From positions 124,001-188,000 of the forward strand of contig CAWFZK010000036.1 of the NCBI GenBank assembly GCA_963820315.1: a DNA stretch of 64,000 bases. Reading direction: 5' to 3'. Under the pieces are notes generated by a model. It did not search any database. It was not told where the DNA came from and saw only the letters and a list, made by a program, of their open reading frames with translations. Positions 1-8,093 of the stretch are shown here, one piece after another. Both the position numbers and the translations under genes were made by a program. Every line of letters starts with the position of its first letter. The first letter of the stretch is position 1. This DNA is from JACVRW01 sp963820315. Its GTDB lineage: Bacteria > Actinomycetota > Thermoleophilia > Solirubrobacterales > Thermoleophilaceae.

Positions 1-1405
1 GGCGCTCGCGGCTGTCGAGCGGGTTGCGGTAGGGCGAGCACACGGCCTGCCAGATCGAGCTCTCGACCTCTGCGCCCTTCGGGTACGCGATCTCGAACAG
101 GTACGCGTGGTGGACGTCGCCCGAGAGCGTGACGATCGCGGCCGGCGCGCGGCCGCGCTCCCCGGCTCCGACGGCGCGCTGTAGCTCGACCATCTTGTGG
201 AAGGTGTCCTGGAAGGCGCCCCAGTGCTCGAGGTCCATCTCCTGGCGCAGCTTCTCGCCGACCTTGGTCATGCGCTCGCCCCAGGCGCCGCCGACGACGG
301 CCTCGCTCCAGGCCTCGACGTATTGCATGCCCGGGCCGAGCAGGTAGGGCAGCGAGGTGGCGAGCAGCAGGTGGTCGAAGTCGCCCTGCGTGTGCTCCGT
401 GATCCAGTCCCACTCGGCCTCGTCGACCATCTCGCGCTTGCCCTCGTCGAGCACCCGCCCGGCGCGCGAGTCGATCACGATCAGGCGCGTGCCGCCGACG
501 TCGCGGCAGTAGCTCCAGCGGCTGCCCTCGCGCTCGCGGTCGCCGCCGCGCACGAACTCGCGCAGCGTCTCCACGCCGTCCTCCTCGCCCTTGAGCTGCG
601 CGAGTATCTCGTTCTCGCGGATCAGCTCAGGAGTCAGGTTGCCGAGGTGCTGGTAGACCCAGTACGACGTCAGCGCGCCTATGCAGTGCTCGCCCCACCA
701 GTCGGTCGCGCGCATCTCCTCGAGCCAGCTCTCGGAGATGTTCCAGTCGTCGTGGACGTCGTGGTCGTCGAAGATCATCGCCGACGAGACCGTTGACAGC
801 AGCCAGCGGATCTCCGGGTCGGACCAGCTCTCCTTGTAGAGCTCCGTGTACTCCTCGTAGTCGAGCACGCGCCGGCCCGGGGGCTCGTCCATGTCGCGGC
901 GCGCCTCGAGGAACGACATCGTCGCCGGCGAGACCTCGTCGGCGTACACCTGGTCGCCGAGCATCATGAGCGCGTCGGGCCAGCGCTCGCGATCCTCCTT
1001 CTGCATGCGCTCGGCAAGCGTGTGGAGCGCGTCGATCTCGCGGCCACGCTCGTCCTCGTCCTTGCGGAGCGAATAGGGCGGTGTGTGCGGCGCCGCGACC
1101 CGGCATGAGCCGAACAGCAGCTGTAGCGGGCGCTCCTTCGGATAGGTCTTGAAGGCGCTGCGCGGGCGCTCGTCCTCGGGGTCGGGCCACACCAGCTCGC
1201 CGTCCAGCCGCACCTCGTATTCGTGCCAGGTGGAGGGCTCCAGTCCGCTCGCGCAGACGATGGCGTAGTGATGACCGCAGACGCAGAAGGTGCGCTCGCG
1301 CGCGCCGAGCACCTCGACCTCGCATGGCGCTTCGGTCTCGACCCAGAAGACCGCCTCGTCTTCACTGACGAAGCGGAGCAGCGGGCCCAGGATCAACTCT
1401 GGCAT
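1..1405 (-). CDS. PhoD-like alkaline phosphatase / metallophosphatase (3' end outside window)
   Basis: The minus-strand frame opening at an ATG at 1403-1405 (MPELILGPLLRFVSEDEAVF) stays open to the window edge, so the C-terminus is missing. The first ~100 residues form the Fn3/Ig-like N-terminal domain of PhoD-type phosphatases (AVFWVETEAPCEVEVLG). A metallophosphatase core follows, with FGSCR, a metal-site MLGDQVYADE and FDDHDVHDDWN, which carries the DDHD-type metal ligands typical of this family. These enzymes are usually secreted phosphodi/monoesterases with Ca/Fe centres, but no signal peptide is visible here, as in the shorter cytoplasmic actinobacterial members. It diverges from the proline dehydrogenase gene across ~75 bp. 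The exact substrate cannot be inferred. Confidence 0.85.
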   Translation of the reverse strand, partial: MPELILGPLLRFVSEDEAVFWVETEAPCEVEVLGARERTFCVCGHHYAIVCASGLEPSTWHEYEVRLDGELVWPDPEDERPRSAFKTYPKERPLQLLFGSCRVAAPHTPPYSLRKDEDERGREIDALHTLAERMQKEDRERWPDALMMLGDQVYADEVSPATMSFLEARRDMDEPPGRRVLDYEEYTELYKESWSDPEIRWLLSTVSSAMIFDDHDVHDDWNISESWLEEMRATDWWGEHCIGALTSYWVYQHLGNLTPELIRENEILAQLKGEEDGVETLREFVRGGDREREGSRWSYCRDVGGTRLIVIDSRAGRVLDEGKREMVDEAEWDWITEHTQGDFDHLLLATSLPYLLGPGMQYVEAWSEAVVGGAWGERMTKVGEKLRQEMDLEHWGAFQDTFHKMVELQRAVGAGERGRAPAAIVTLSGDVHHAYLFEIAYPKGAEVESSIWQAVCSPYRNPLDSRER

Positions 1406-1480
1406 CCAACGACCGTACCCCTCGTTGCCGGGGTCCACACGTGTACTAGCTTTTCGTCAGTGGAGGGGGATCTTCAGAGT

Positions 1481-2785
1481 GTGGGGCGCTCGATCCACGC
1501 CGCCTTCCCCACGCGAACGCGCAATCCGCTGCGTGCGCTCGACCAGAAGGCGATGGAGCTCGCCTCCCAGGACGCCGAGCTGCGAGCCGCGCTGTTCCGC
1601 TTCGTCGACGTGTCTCCGGCCTCCCGCTCGCTCGACGACCTCGCGCGGCATCTGACCGAGTACCTAGAGGAGGTCGACGAGCGCCCGCCCCCGATCGAGG
1701 CGGCGATGAAGATGTCCGGCACCCGCGCGGGACGAGCCGCGCTCGGGGCGGCCGCCGCGGCCGGGGTGCGCCACATGGCGCACCGCTTCATCGTCGGCGA
1801 GACGCCGCGCGAGGCGGTCAAGCCGATCCGCCACCTGTGGGAGCACGGCGCGGCCGTCTCGCTCGACCTGCTCGGCGAGGCGACCGTCACCTCTGCCGAG
1901 GCGGACCGCTACGCGGAGCGCTGCATGGACGCGCTCGAGACGCTCGCCGCGGCGGCGCCGGCGTGGCCGGCCCGGCCGGTGCTCGAGCAGGACTCGCTCG
2001 GGCCACTGCCGCGCGTGAACCTGTCCGTGAAGGTGTCGGCGCTGAGCCCGCTGCTGCGGCCCGAGGCGCCCGACGTCGGCCGCGACGACGCGGCCCGGCG
2101 CATGCGGCCGCTGCTCGTCCGCGCGCGCGAGCTCGGCGCCCACCTGCACATCGACATGGAGTCGGTCGACACCCTCGAGGCGACCATGGGGCTCGTGTTC
2201 GAGCTGCTCTCCGACCCGGAGCTGCGCGACGGGCCCTCGACCGGCGTGGTCATGCAGGCCTACCTGCGCGAGTCGCCCGAGCAGCTCGAGCAGGTGATCG
2301 AGTGGGCGCGCAGCACGCCGCGTGCTTCGCCGATCGTGGTGCGGCTCGTCAAGGGCGCCTACTGGGACCACGAGGTGGTCGACGCGCGCCAGCGCGGCTG
2401 GACGCCGCCGGTGTTCGAGGAGAAGCGCGAGTCGGATCGCAACTTCGAGGCCCTCACGCGCAGGTTGCTGGAGGCGTGGCCGCACGTCCGGCCCGCGATC
2501 GCCTCGCACAACCTGCGCTCGGTCGCCAACGCGATCGCCGTCAACCGCGAGCTGGGCCGCTCCGACGGCGACCTCGAGCTGCAGGTGCTGCGCGGCCTTG
2601 GCGACGACCTCGCCGCCGCGCTCGCGCAGCTCGGCATGCGGGTGCGGATCTACTGCCCGGTGGGCGACATGGTCGCCGGCATGGCCTACCTCGTGCGGCG
2701 GCTGCTCGAGAACACCTCGAACGAGTCGTTCCTCGGCGACCAGCAGCGCGGAGTCTCGATCGACGAGCTGCTGGCGGCGCCGTGA
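1481..2785 (+). CDS. Proline dehydrogenase (FAD-dependent)
   Basis: A protein of ~434 aa that oxidises L-proline to delta-1-pyrroline-5-carboxylate with FAD, the first step of proline catabolism. The N-terminus resembles the PutA-type lead-in (ALFRFVDVSPASRSLDDLA). The TIM-barrel core shows NLSVKVSALSP, HIDMES, VVRLVKGAYWDHE and the C-terminal signature RIYCPVGDMVAGMAYLVRRL followed by LENTSNESFL. I chose the GTG at 1481 because GGAGGGGG lies about 11 nt upstream and the frame before it runs antisense into the PhoD gene. An in-frame GTG at 1460 is an alternative. The stop overlaps the next gene's start in GTGA, so the two are translationally coupled and form a split version of bifunctional PutA. 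Confidence 0.93.
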   Translation: MGRSIHAAFPTRTRNPLRALDQKAMELASQDAELRAALFRFVDVSPASRSLDDLARHLTEYLEEVDERPPPIEAAMKMSGTRAGRAALGAAAAAGVRHMAHRFIVGETPREAVKPIRHLWEHGAAVSLDLLGEATVTSAEADRYAERCMDALETLAAAAPAWPARPVLEQDSLGPLPRVNLSVKVSALSPLLRPEAPDVGRDDAARRMRPLLVRARELGAHLHIDMESVDTLEATMGLVFELLSDPELRDGPSTGVVMQAYLRESPEQLEQVIEWARSTPRASPIVVRLVKGAYWDHEVVDARQRGWTPPVFEEKRESDRNFEALTRRLLEAWPHVRPAIASHNLRSVANAIAVNRELGRSDGDLELQVLRGLGDDLAAALAQLGMRVRIYCPVGDMVAGMAYLVRRLLENTSNESFLGDQQRGVSIDELLAAP

Positions 2786-4347
2786 TCCCGGCCGGCTTCC
2801 GCAACGAGCCGATCCTCGAGCTGCGGCGCGCGCCGGTGCGCTCGTCGCTGACCGACGCTCTGCGCGAGCTCGACGCGCGGCTGCCGCTCGAGGTGCCGGT
2901 GTTGATCGCCGGCGAGCGCTCCAGTGCTTCCGGGCTCGACTCCACCGATCCCGGGGCTCCCGAGCGCGTGGTTGCTCGGGCGGGTTCGGCCGGCGAAGGG
3001 GAGGCCGAGGCGGCTGTGGCCGCGGCTGCCGAGGAGGGCTTCCGCGACTGGGGCTCGCGCTCGGCTGAGGAGCGCGCCGAGGTGCTGCGCGCCGCCGCCG
3101 CAGGCCTGCGCTCGCGGCGCCTCGAGCTGGCCGCGCTCCAGGTCCGCGAGTGCGCCAAGCCGTGGGCGGAGGCCGACGCCGACGTCTGCGAGGCGATCGA
3201 CTTCCTCGAGTACTACGCGGCCGAGGCCGTGGAGCTGGGGCGCGGGCGCGAGCTGCTGCAGGTGCCCGGCGAGCGCAACACGATGCGCTACGCGCCGCGC
3301 GGCGTCGCCGCCGTGATCGCGCCCTGGAACTTCCCGCTGGCGATCCCGTGCGGGATGACCGCCGCGGCGCTCGCTGCCGGCAACGCGGCGGTGCTGAAGC
3401 CGGCCGAGCAGTCGCCGGCGAGCGCGGGCGCGCTCGTCGATGCGCTGCACGAGGCGGGCGTGCCGCCCGCGGCGCTGTCCCTGCTGCCCGGCTACGGCGA
3501 GGCCGGCGCGGCGCTCGTGCGCGATCCGCGCGTCCACGTGATCGCCTTCACGGGCTCCCAGCCGGTCGGACTCGAGATCGTGCGCGCAGCGGCCGAGACG
3601 CCCGACGAACAAGGGCACGTGAAGCGGGTCGTGTCCGAGATGGGCGGCAAGAACTGCGTGATCGTCGACTCCGACGCGGACCTCGACGACGTCGTCCCGG
3701 AGCTGATCCACTCCGCCTTCGGCTTCGCCGGGCAGAAGTGCTCGGCGGCCGCGCGAGCGCTCGTGCACGAGGCGGTGGCGGAGCGGCTCGTCGAGCGGCT
3801 CGCCGGTGCGGTTCGGGTGCTGGACGTCGGCCAGGCGGAGGACTTCGCGACGGAGGTGCCGCCGGTCATCGACGAGGAGGCGCAGGAGCGCGTGCTGCGC
3901 TACCGGTCGCTCGCCGCGGACGGGATTGCCGCCAGCGCCGCCGATGTTCCCGACTCCGGCTGGTTCGTGCCGCCGACGGTGGCCTTCGGCCTCCCGGAGG
4001 ACTCGCCCGTCAACCGCGAGGAGGTGTTCGGGCCGCTGCTCTCGGTGAGCGCGGTCCGCGACGTGGACGAGGCGATGGACATCGTCGACTCGCTGCCGAT
4101 GGCGTTGACCGGCGGGCTGTTCTCGCGCTCGCCCGCGACGATCGAGCGGGTGGCGGCGCGCTCACCGGTGGGCAACCTGTACGTCAACCGCGGCATCACC
4201 GGAGCGATGGTGGGCCGCCAGCCGTTCGGCGGCAACCGCCGCTCGGGCGTCGGCTCGAAGGCGGGCGGCCCCGACTACCTGCTGCAGTTCGTGGAGCCCC
4301 GGATCGTCACGGAGAACACGATGAGGCACGGGATTCCGGTGGAGTGA
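2782..4347 (+). CDS. 1-pyrroline-5-carboxylate dehydrogenase (RocA/PruA type)
   Basis: A 521-aa aldehyde dehydrogenase superfamily member that converts P5C/glutamate semialdehyde to glutamate with NAD(P)+, the second step of proline catabolism. Visible motifs are the Rossmann/cofactor segments APWNFPLAIPCGM and FTGSQPVG, the general base Glu286 in SEMGGKN, and the nucleophile Cys320 in FGFAGQKCSAAAR. The C-terminal PFGGNRRSGVGSKAGGPDYL is typical of P5CDH. The frame upstream of the GTG at 2782 is open antisense-like sequence and is not part of the gene. The start overlaps the proline dehydrogenase stop (GTGA). The 3' end overlaps the convergent AbiEi-DUF559 gene by about 40 bp. Confidence 0.94.
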   Translation: MIPAGFRNEPILELRRAPVRSSLTDALRELDARLPLEVPVLIAGERSSASGLDSTDPGAPERVVARAGSAGEGEAEAAVAAAAEEGFRDWGSRSAEERAEVLRAAAAGLRSRRLELAALQVRECAKPWAEADADVCEAIDFLEYYAAEAVELGRGRELLQVPGERNTMRYAPRGVAAVIAPWNFPLAIPCGMTAAALAAGNAAVLKPAEQSPASAGALVDALHEAGVPPAALSLLPGYGEAGAALVRDPRVHVIAFTGSQPVGLEIVRAAAETPDEQGHVKRVVSEMGGKNCVIVDSDADLDDVVPELIHSAFGFAGQKCSAAARALVHEAVAERLVERLAGAVRVLDVGQAEDFATEVPPVIDEEAQERVLRYRSLAADGIAASAADVPDSGWFVPPTVAFGLPEDSPVNREEVFGPLLSVSAVRDVDEAMDIVDSLPMALTGGLFSRSPATIERVAARSPVGNLYVNRGITGAMVGRQPFGGNRRSGVGSKAGGPDYLLQFVEPRIVTENTMRHGIPVE

Positions 4348-5219
4348 GGAGGGGTCGGAGCTCGGCGAGCACGCCCGCCGGCCGTTCGGTCACGTCACCG
4401 TAGGTGAAGCGGCGAAACTGATCGCCACGGGCATAGGCCTCCCTCTCGCGCCGGCGATCGCGTTCCCAGGCGTGGCGAGTGTTGTGGTAGCGGTAGCCGT
4501 CAAGCTCGACGGTCAGCTTGTGCTGCGGCCAGCGACAGTCGACGTAGCGGCCGCCGGCCGGGCGGTTCGTCTTCGGCAGATCCAACCCGTCTTCGCGCAA
4601 GAGCTGCAGGAAGATCCGCTCGAGCTCACTGAGCGTCACGTGGGCGTCTCCGCGCAGAACGCGGCGTAGCTTCTCTGCTCCCGGTAGGCGAGCCGTTCAC
4701 TCGGGCCTCCACTTGCTCGGGCCTCAGCCGATGGCGCACCGATGCCTCGTGGAAGGCGGCGGCCAGCTGGTCCAAAGACAGCAGTGAGGACAGGTCGATG
4801 AGCGTGCGCGGCAGGGTCGTCGTCGGGATTCCCCGCCAGAGCGTCTTGTCGGCCTGGTCCAACCGGCGCCGACGGGTCTTGACGCCCTTGATCTTGCGTT
4901 TGGTGGGCGCGCTCACTTCCGGTGGCGGGGCGGTCCCCCTGCTGAGTCCGAACAGGTGCGCTGCGGCGAGGCCGCTCAGGACTCCCCCTTTACCGCTCGC
5001 CTTTACGGCCGCCATGTAGCGCGCTTCCAGGGACGGCGAGCGGTGCCCGACGCGGTAAACCCCTGGAAACTCCACCAACAGCGCGCCCGCCTCGATCCGA
5101 TAGTCGATCTGCCGCTCGCTCAGGCCGGCATCGAGCAGTTCCCGCCGAGTGACGACTCCGTGGCTGCGGCGGGCAAGGCGCGCCAGGATCCGGGGAGCAT
5201 TGCTGGATTGCCCACGCAT
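4307..5219 (-). CDS. AbiEi-type antitoxin domain + DUF559 endonuclease-fold protein (frameshifted)
   Basis: Two adjacent minus-strand frames together make one ~303-aa family protein. Frame one (from the ATG at 5219) has a winged-helix AbiEi N-terminus (HGVVTRRELLDAGLSERQID, then FPGVYRVGH). Frame two (4307 to about 4700) has the DUF559/Vsr-like nuclease fold (TVELDGYRYHNTRHAWERDR). Between them, near 4690-4705, the first frame runs into VNGSPTGSREATP while the second reads ARLPGAEKLRRVLRGDAHVTL, the sequence expected to link the two domains. A single extra base explains the break. No AbiEii nucleotidyltransferase toxin is next door, so a toxin-antitoxin role is not supported. The family is found as stand-alone genes and its function is unknown. 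Confidence 0.75.
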
Positions 5220-5263
5220 GCTGTAGGCAAAGCACCAATGGTCCGTGTTTCGCCCCTACTAAA

Positions 5264-6727
5264 GTGATGGCCGCCGTGGCGGCCCCTACTTTCGACCTCC
5301 AGTCCCACTCGCTCCATTCGGATGGGGCGCTTCCGGCTGCCCAGGTCGTCGAGAACGCCGCGGCCGCGGGAGTCGAGCTGCTTGCGCTCTCCGATCACGA
5401 CACCATCGACGGGGTCGATGAGGCGCTTGCCGCCGGCGCCGTTCACGGTGTGAGGGTCGTGCCCGCCACGGAGATCTCGGCGGTGGACGGGGAGTACGAG
5501 GACCTGCATGTGCTCGGCTACGGGATCGACCACCGCAGCGCCCTTCTGGGCGACCGCCTCAAGGATGCCCGCGCCGACCGGGAGCGTCGCGCCGAGGCGA
5601 TGGCGGACAAGCTGCGCTCGCTCGGGTTCGCGGTCGACTCTGCGCCGATCGAGGCGCGCAAAGCTGCGGGTAAGCCCGTCGGCCGGCCTCACCTCGCCGC
5701 GGCCGTGCTCGCTCATCCGGGCAACGCGGAGCGGCTCGCGGCCGAGGGCCATGCGGACGTCTCCTCGTTCATCCCCGCCTACCTGATCCAGGGGACGCCG
5801 GGCTACGTCGCGCGCTCGCATCCGACCGTCGAGGAGGCGATCGGCTGGATCCACGAGGCGGCCGGGGTGGCCGTCTGGGCCCATCCGTTCTGGGACATCA
5901 AGGGCAGCGATGAGGTGCTCTCCGCGATCGACCGCTATCACGCGGTCGGGCTCAACGGCGTCGAGGTGTTCTATCCGTCGCACACGGAGGAGCAGACGCT
6001 GCTGCTCGCCGAGCGCTGCGCCGAGCTCGGGCTGCTCGCCACGGGCTCGTCCGACTACCACGGCCCCGAGCACCGGCTGTTCAGCCGCTTCCGCGCCTTC
6101 GACCTCTATGGGTGCGAGCCCAACCTCGGTCCGATCCCGTCCGGAACGCTGGCCGCGCCGATCCGCTCGCTGGACAGCAGCGGCATGTGCTTCTGGCTGA
6201 CGGGCCTCTCCGGCTCGGGCAAGTCGACTGTTGCGCGGCTCGCCGCCGGCCGGCTGCGCGACCGCGGCCACCGCGTCGAGGTCCTGGACGGCGACGACGT
6301 CCGCCAGAACCTCTGCGCCGGGCTCGGGTTCTCGCCCGAGGACCGGCGCGAGAACGTGCGCCGCATCGCGTGGGTCGCGGACATCCTCTCGCGCAACGAC
6401 GTGATCACCTTCGCCGCCGCCGTCTCTCCCTACCGCACGATGCGCGACGAGGCGCGTGCCCGCATGGGCAACCGCTTCGTCGAGGTCTACGTGCGCGCTT
6501 CCGTCGACGAGTGCGAGCGCCGCGACGTCAAGGGTCTCTACCAGCGCGCCCGCGCCGGCGAGATCCAGGGCTTCACGGGCGTATCCGATCCATACGAGGA
6601 GCCGGCGTCTCCCGAGCTACTGATCGACACGGAGACAGAGACGGTCGAGCAGTCGGCCGACAAGCTGCTCGCGTACGTCGAGGACCGGCTCGGCGGCGCC
6701 CAGCCGGCGGCCGCGACGAGCTCCTAG
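5264..6727 (+). CDS. Fused PHP-family phosphatase and adenylylsulfate (APS) kinase
   Basis: A 487-aa two-domain protein. Residues ~10-280 are a PHP metallophosphoesterase with metal-ligand motifs H15-x-H18 (HSLHSDG), SDHD (44-46), Glu70 (PATEIS), AVWAHPFWD and the C-terminal D-x-H in GSSDYHGPEH, as in TrpH/YciV-like 5'-3' exonucleases and 3',5'-nucleoside bisphosphate phosphatases. Residues ~308-480 are a complete CysC-type APS kinase: P-loop GLSGSGKST from 314, LDGDDVR, SPYRTMRDEAR and DVKGLYQRARAGEIQGFTG. The kinase would phosphorylate APS to PAPS; the PHP half could remove the 3'-phosphate of PAP, the by-product of PAPS use. That pairing is inference. No ATP sulfurylase or PAPS reductase gene is in the window. 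The start is GTG 5264 or the following ATG 5267. Confidence 0.9.
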   Translation: MMAAVAAPTFDLQSHSLHSDGALPAAQVVENAAAAGVELLALSDHDTIDGVDEALAAGAVHGVRVVPATEISAVDGEYEDLHVLGYGIDHRSALLGDRLKDARADRERRAEAMADKLRSLGFAVDSAPIEARKAAGKPVGRPHLAAAVLAHPGNAERLAAEGHADVSSFIPAYLIQGTPGYVARSHPTVEEAIGWIHEAAGVAVWAHPFWDIKGSDEVLSAIDRYHAVGLNGVEVFYPSHTEEQTLLLAERCAELGLLATGSSDYHGPEHRLFSRFRAFDLYGCEPNLGPIPSGTLAAPIRSLDSSGMCFWLTGLSGSGKSTVARLAAGRLRDRGHRVEVLDGDDVRQNLCAGLGFSPEDRRENVRRIAWVADILSRNDVITFAAAVSPYRTMRDEARARMGNRFVEVYVRASVDECERRDVKGLYQRARAGEIQGFTGVSDPYEEPASPELLIDTETETVEQSADKLLAYVEDRLGGAQPAAATSS

Positions 6728-6996
6728 GCGGCCGCGTAGCGCTCGGCGCTGCGCGCCTTGCGCTTGGCCGCCTCCTCCTCGCGGTCCTTCGGCGGCGCCG
6801 AGGTCACGAGCGAGTCGAGCAGCCGCTGCGACGCCTCGGTGATCTCGTCCACGGCGCGCTGGAAGGCCTCCTCGTTCGCCTGCGAGGGCTTCGTGAAGCC
6901 GCTGATCTTGCGAACGAACTGGAGCGAGGCGTCGTGCACCTCTTCGTCGGTGGCCGGTGGTTCGAAGTTGTAGAGAGGGCGGATGTTCCTGCACAT
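6724..6996 (-). CDS. DUF2277 family protein
   Basis: A 90-aa protein starting MCRNIRPLYNFEPPATDEEV, the nearly invariant N-terminus of the DUF2277 family, with the conserved core FVRKISGFTKPSQANEEAF and a basic, charged C-terminus (PPKDREEEAAKRKARSAERY). The start is set by the family N-terminus (ATG at 6994-6996), even though the frame stays open far upstream through the damaged GH6 gene. No catalytic residues, signal peptide or membrane segment are seen. The function is unknown; the family is widespread in actinobacteria and proteobacteria. The stop lies a few bases inside the end of the convergent PHP-APS kinase gene. Confidence 0.88.
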   Translation of the reverse strand: MCRNIRPLYNFEPPATDEEVHDASLQFVRKISGFTKPSQANEEAFQRAVDEITEASQRLLDSLVTSAPPKDREEEAAKRKARSAERYAAA

Positions 6997-7006
6997 GTGC
7001 CCGAGC

Positions 7007-8058
7007 TTAGGGCACGCGAAAACGCTCGCGGGTAGCGCTTGTAGTGGCCGAAGCGCGTGCCCTTCGGCGGGCTCTGCCAGTTCGTCGCGAAGCGACCCAG
7101 CGTCAGCGCACGCGGCAGGTACCAGTCGATCTTGCGAGCCGGGCAGGACTGGGCGTAGCCGGGCCGGTTTATCCACAGGTAGGCGTCCACCATCGGATGT
7201 GACGTCGACGGTGGTCGGCGCCGGGCCGAGGCCGCGCAGCTCGGGTTGCACCAGATGTTGATGCGGCGCCCGTTGGCGCCTTGTAGTGCACCGGGCCGCG
7301 GCCGTTCTGCGGCGTGTTGATGACGAAGTGCTTGCCGCCCACCGGCGCGAGAGCTCAAGTCCATGGCGGACGTTGGCGCGGGTCCAGTCGTAGTGGGTGA
7401 CGTTCAGCATGAAGCCGCGCACCTTGGCGATGCCGATCTTGCGCAGCTTGCGCGCCGTCCGGAACGGGGCCTCCCAGTCGGAGGCGCCACCCTCGAGGTA
7501 GATCGTTGCGTTCGGCAGCTGCGAGAGCACGTCGACGCCGTAGCGCAGCAGCTTGATGCGGTCGTCGCGGCGGCTGCGCGCCAGGCAGTCGATGGTGCCG
7601 ACCGAGTCGGGCTCGAATGCGATGACGACGCGGTCGCCGCCGATTGCGCGCGCCAGGCCGCGGTACCACTTGCGGACGCGCCGGTCCGCCGCCCGCCCGC
7701 CGGCGGTGTAGGTGGGGCCGCAGCTCGTCGACTCGGCGCGCAGCACGGCCATCACCGGCACCGAGCCCTCCGCCTTTGCGCTGTCGATGATGCGCCTGAC
7801 CTTGAAGTGGAACCTGGGCCGCGTGAAGCGCCCGACCCACACGGCCCTGGGCTGGCCCGCGATCTTCCAGATGAGATCAGCCTGCTTCGTCCGGCCCTTC
7901 CGCTGCAGGTAGCGCCACGACTTCATGGCCGGGGACTGCGGATCCGAGTAGAGCTTGACCCCCGCCAGCGGGTTGGGCCCGTCGACGAACTGGGCCTGGG
8001 CAGCGGATGGGCACAGCAAAAGTGCCCCGAGCAGCAGCACGGGAAGGAGGCGAGGCAT
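7007..8058 (-). CDS. Secreted glycoside hydrolase family 6 protein, with several frameshifts
   Basis: The ATG at 8058 opens a signal peptide (MPRLLPVLLLGALLLC, AQA cleavage region) followed by a GH6 (cellobiohydrolase/endoglucanase) fold: GVKLYSDPQSPAMKSW, IAGQPRAVWVGRF, VVIAFEPDSVGTIDCLA (active-site Asp region), TIYLEGGASDW and RGFMLNVTHYDW. From about 7360 to 7205 the family sequence jumps between frames: VGGKHFVINTPQNGRGPVHY in a third frame, then INIWCNP, then LRGLGPAPTT, then SHPMVDAYLWINRPGYAQ. This needs three one-base deletions and one insertion. The end is uncertain; the 7007 stop needs one more shift. It would cleave beta-1,4-glucans outside the cell if intact. This is a badly read stretch or a recent pseudogene. 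Confidence 0.72.
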
Positions 8059-8093
8059 CGACAGCAGGGTAATCGGCAGCCCGCCGATTGTCC

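Noticed and set aside
197..796. Plus-strand open frame opposite the PhoD-like gene
   Set aside because: Val/Leu/Ala-rich antisense reading; the minus strand carries clear metallophosphatase motifs.
1837..4347. An 836-residue frame extending P5C dehydrogenase upstream
   Set aside because: The extra N-terminal ~315 residues are an out-of-frame reading of proline dehydrogenase. The GTG at 2782 overlapping the upstream stop is the credible start.
4307..5219. Complete AbiE toxin-antitoxin system
   Set aside because: No AbiEii nucleotidyltransferase gene is adjacent on either side; the C-terminal half is DUF559-like instead.
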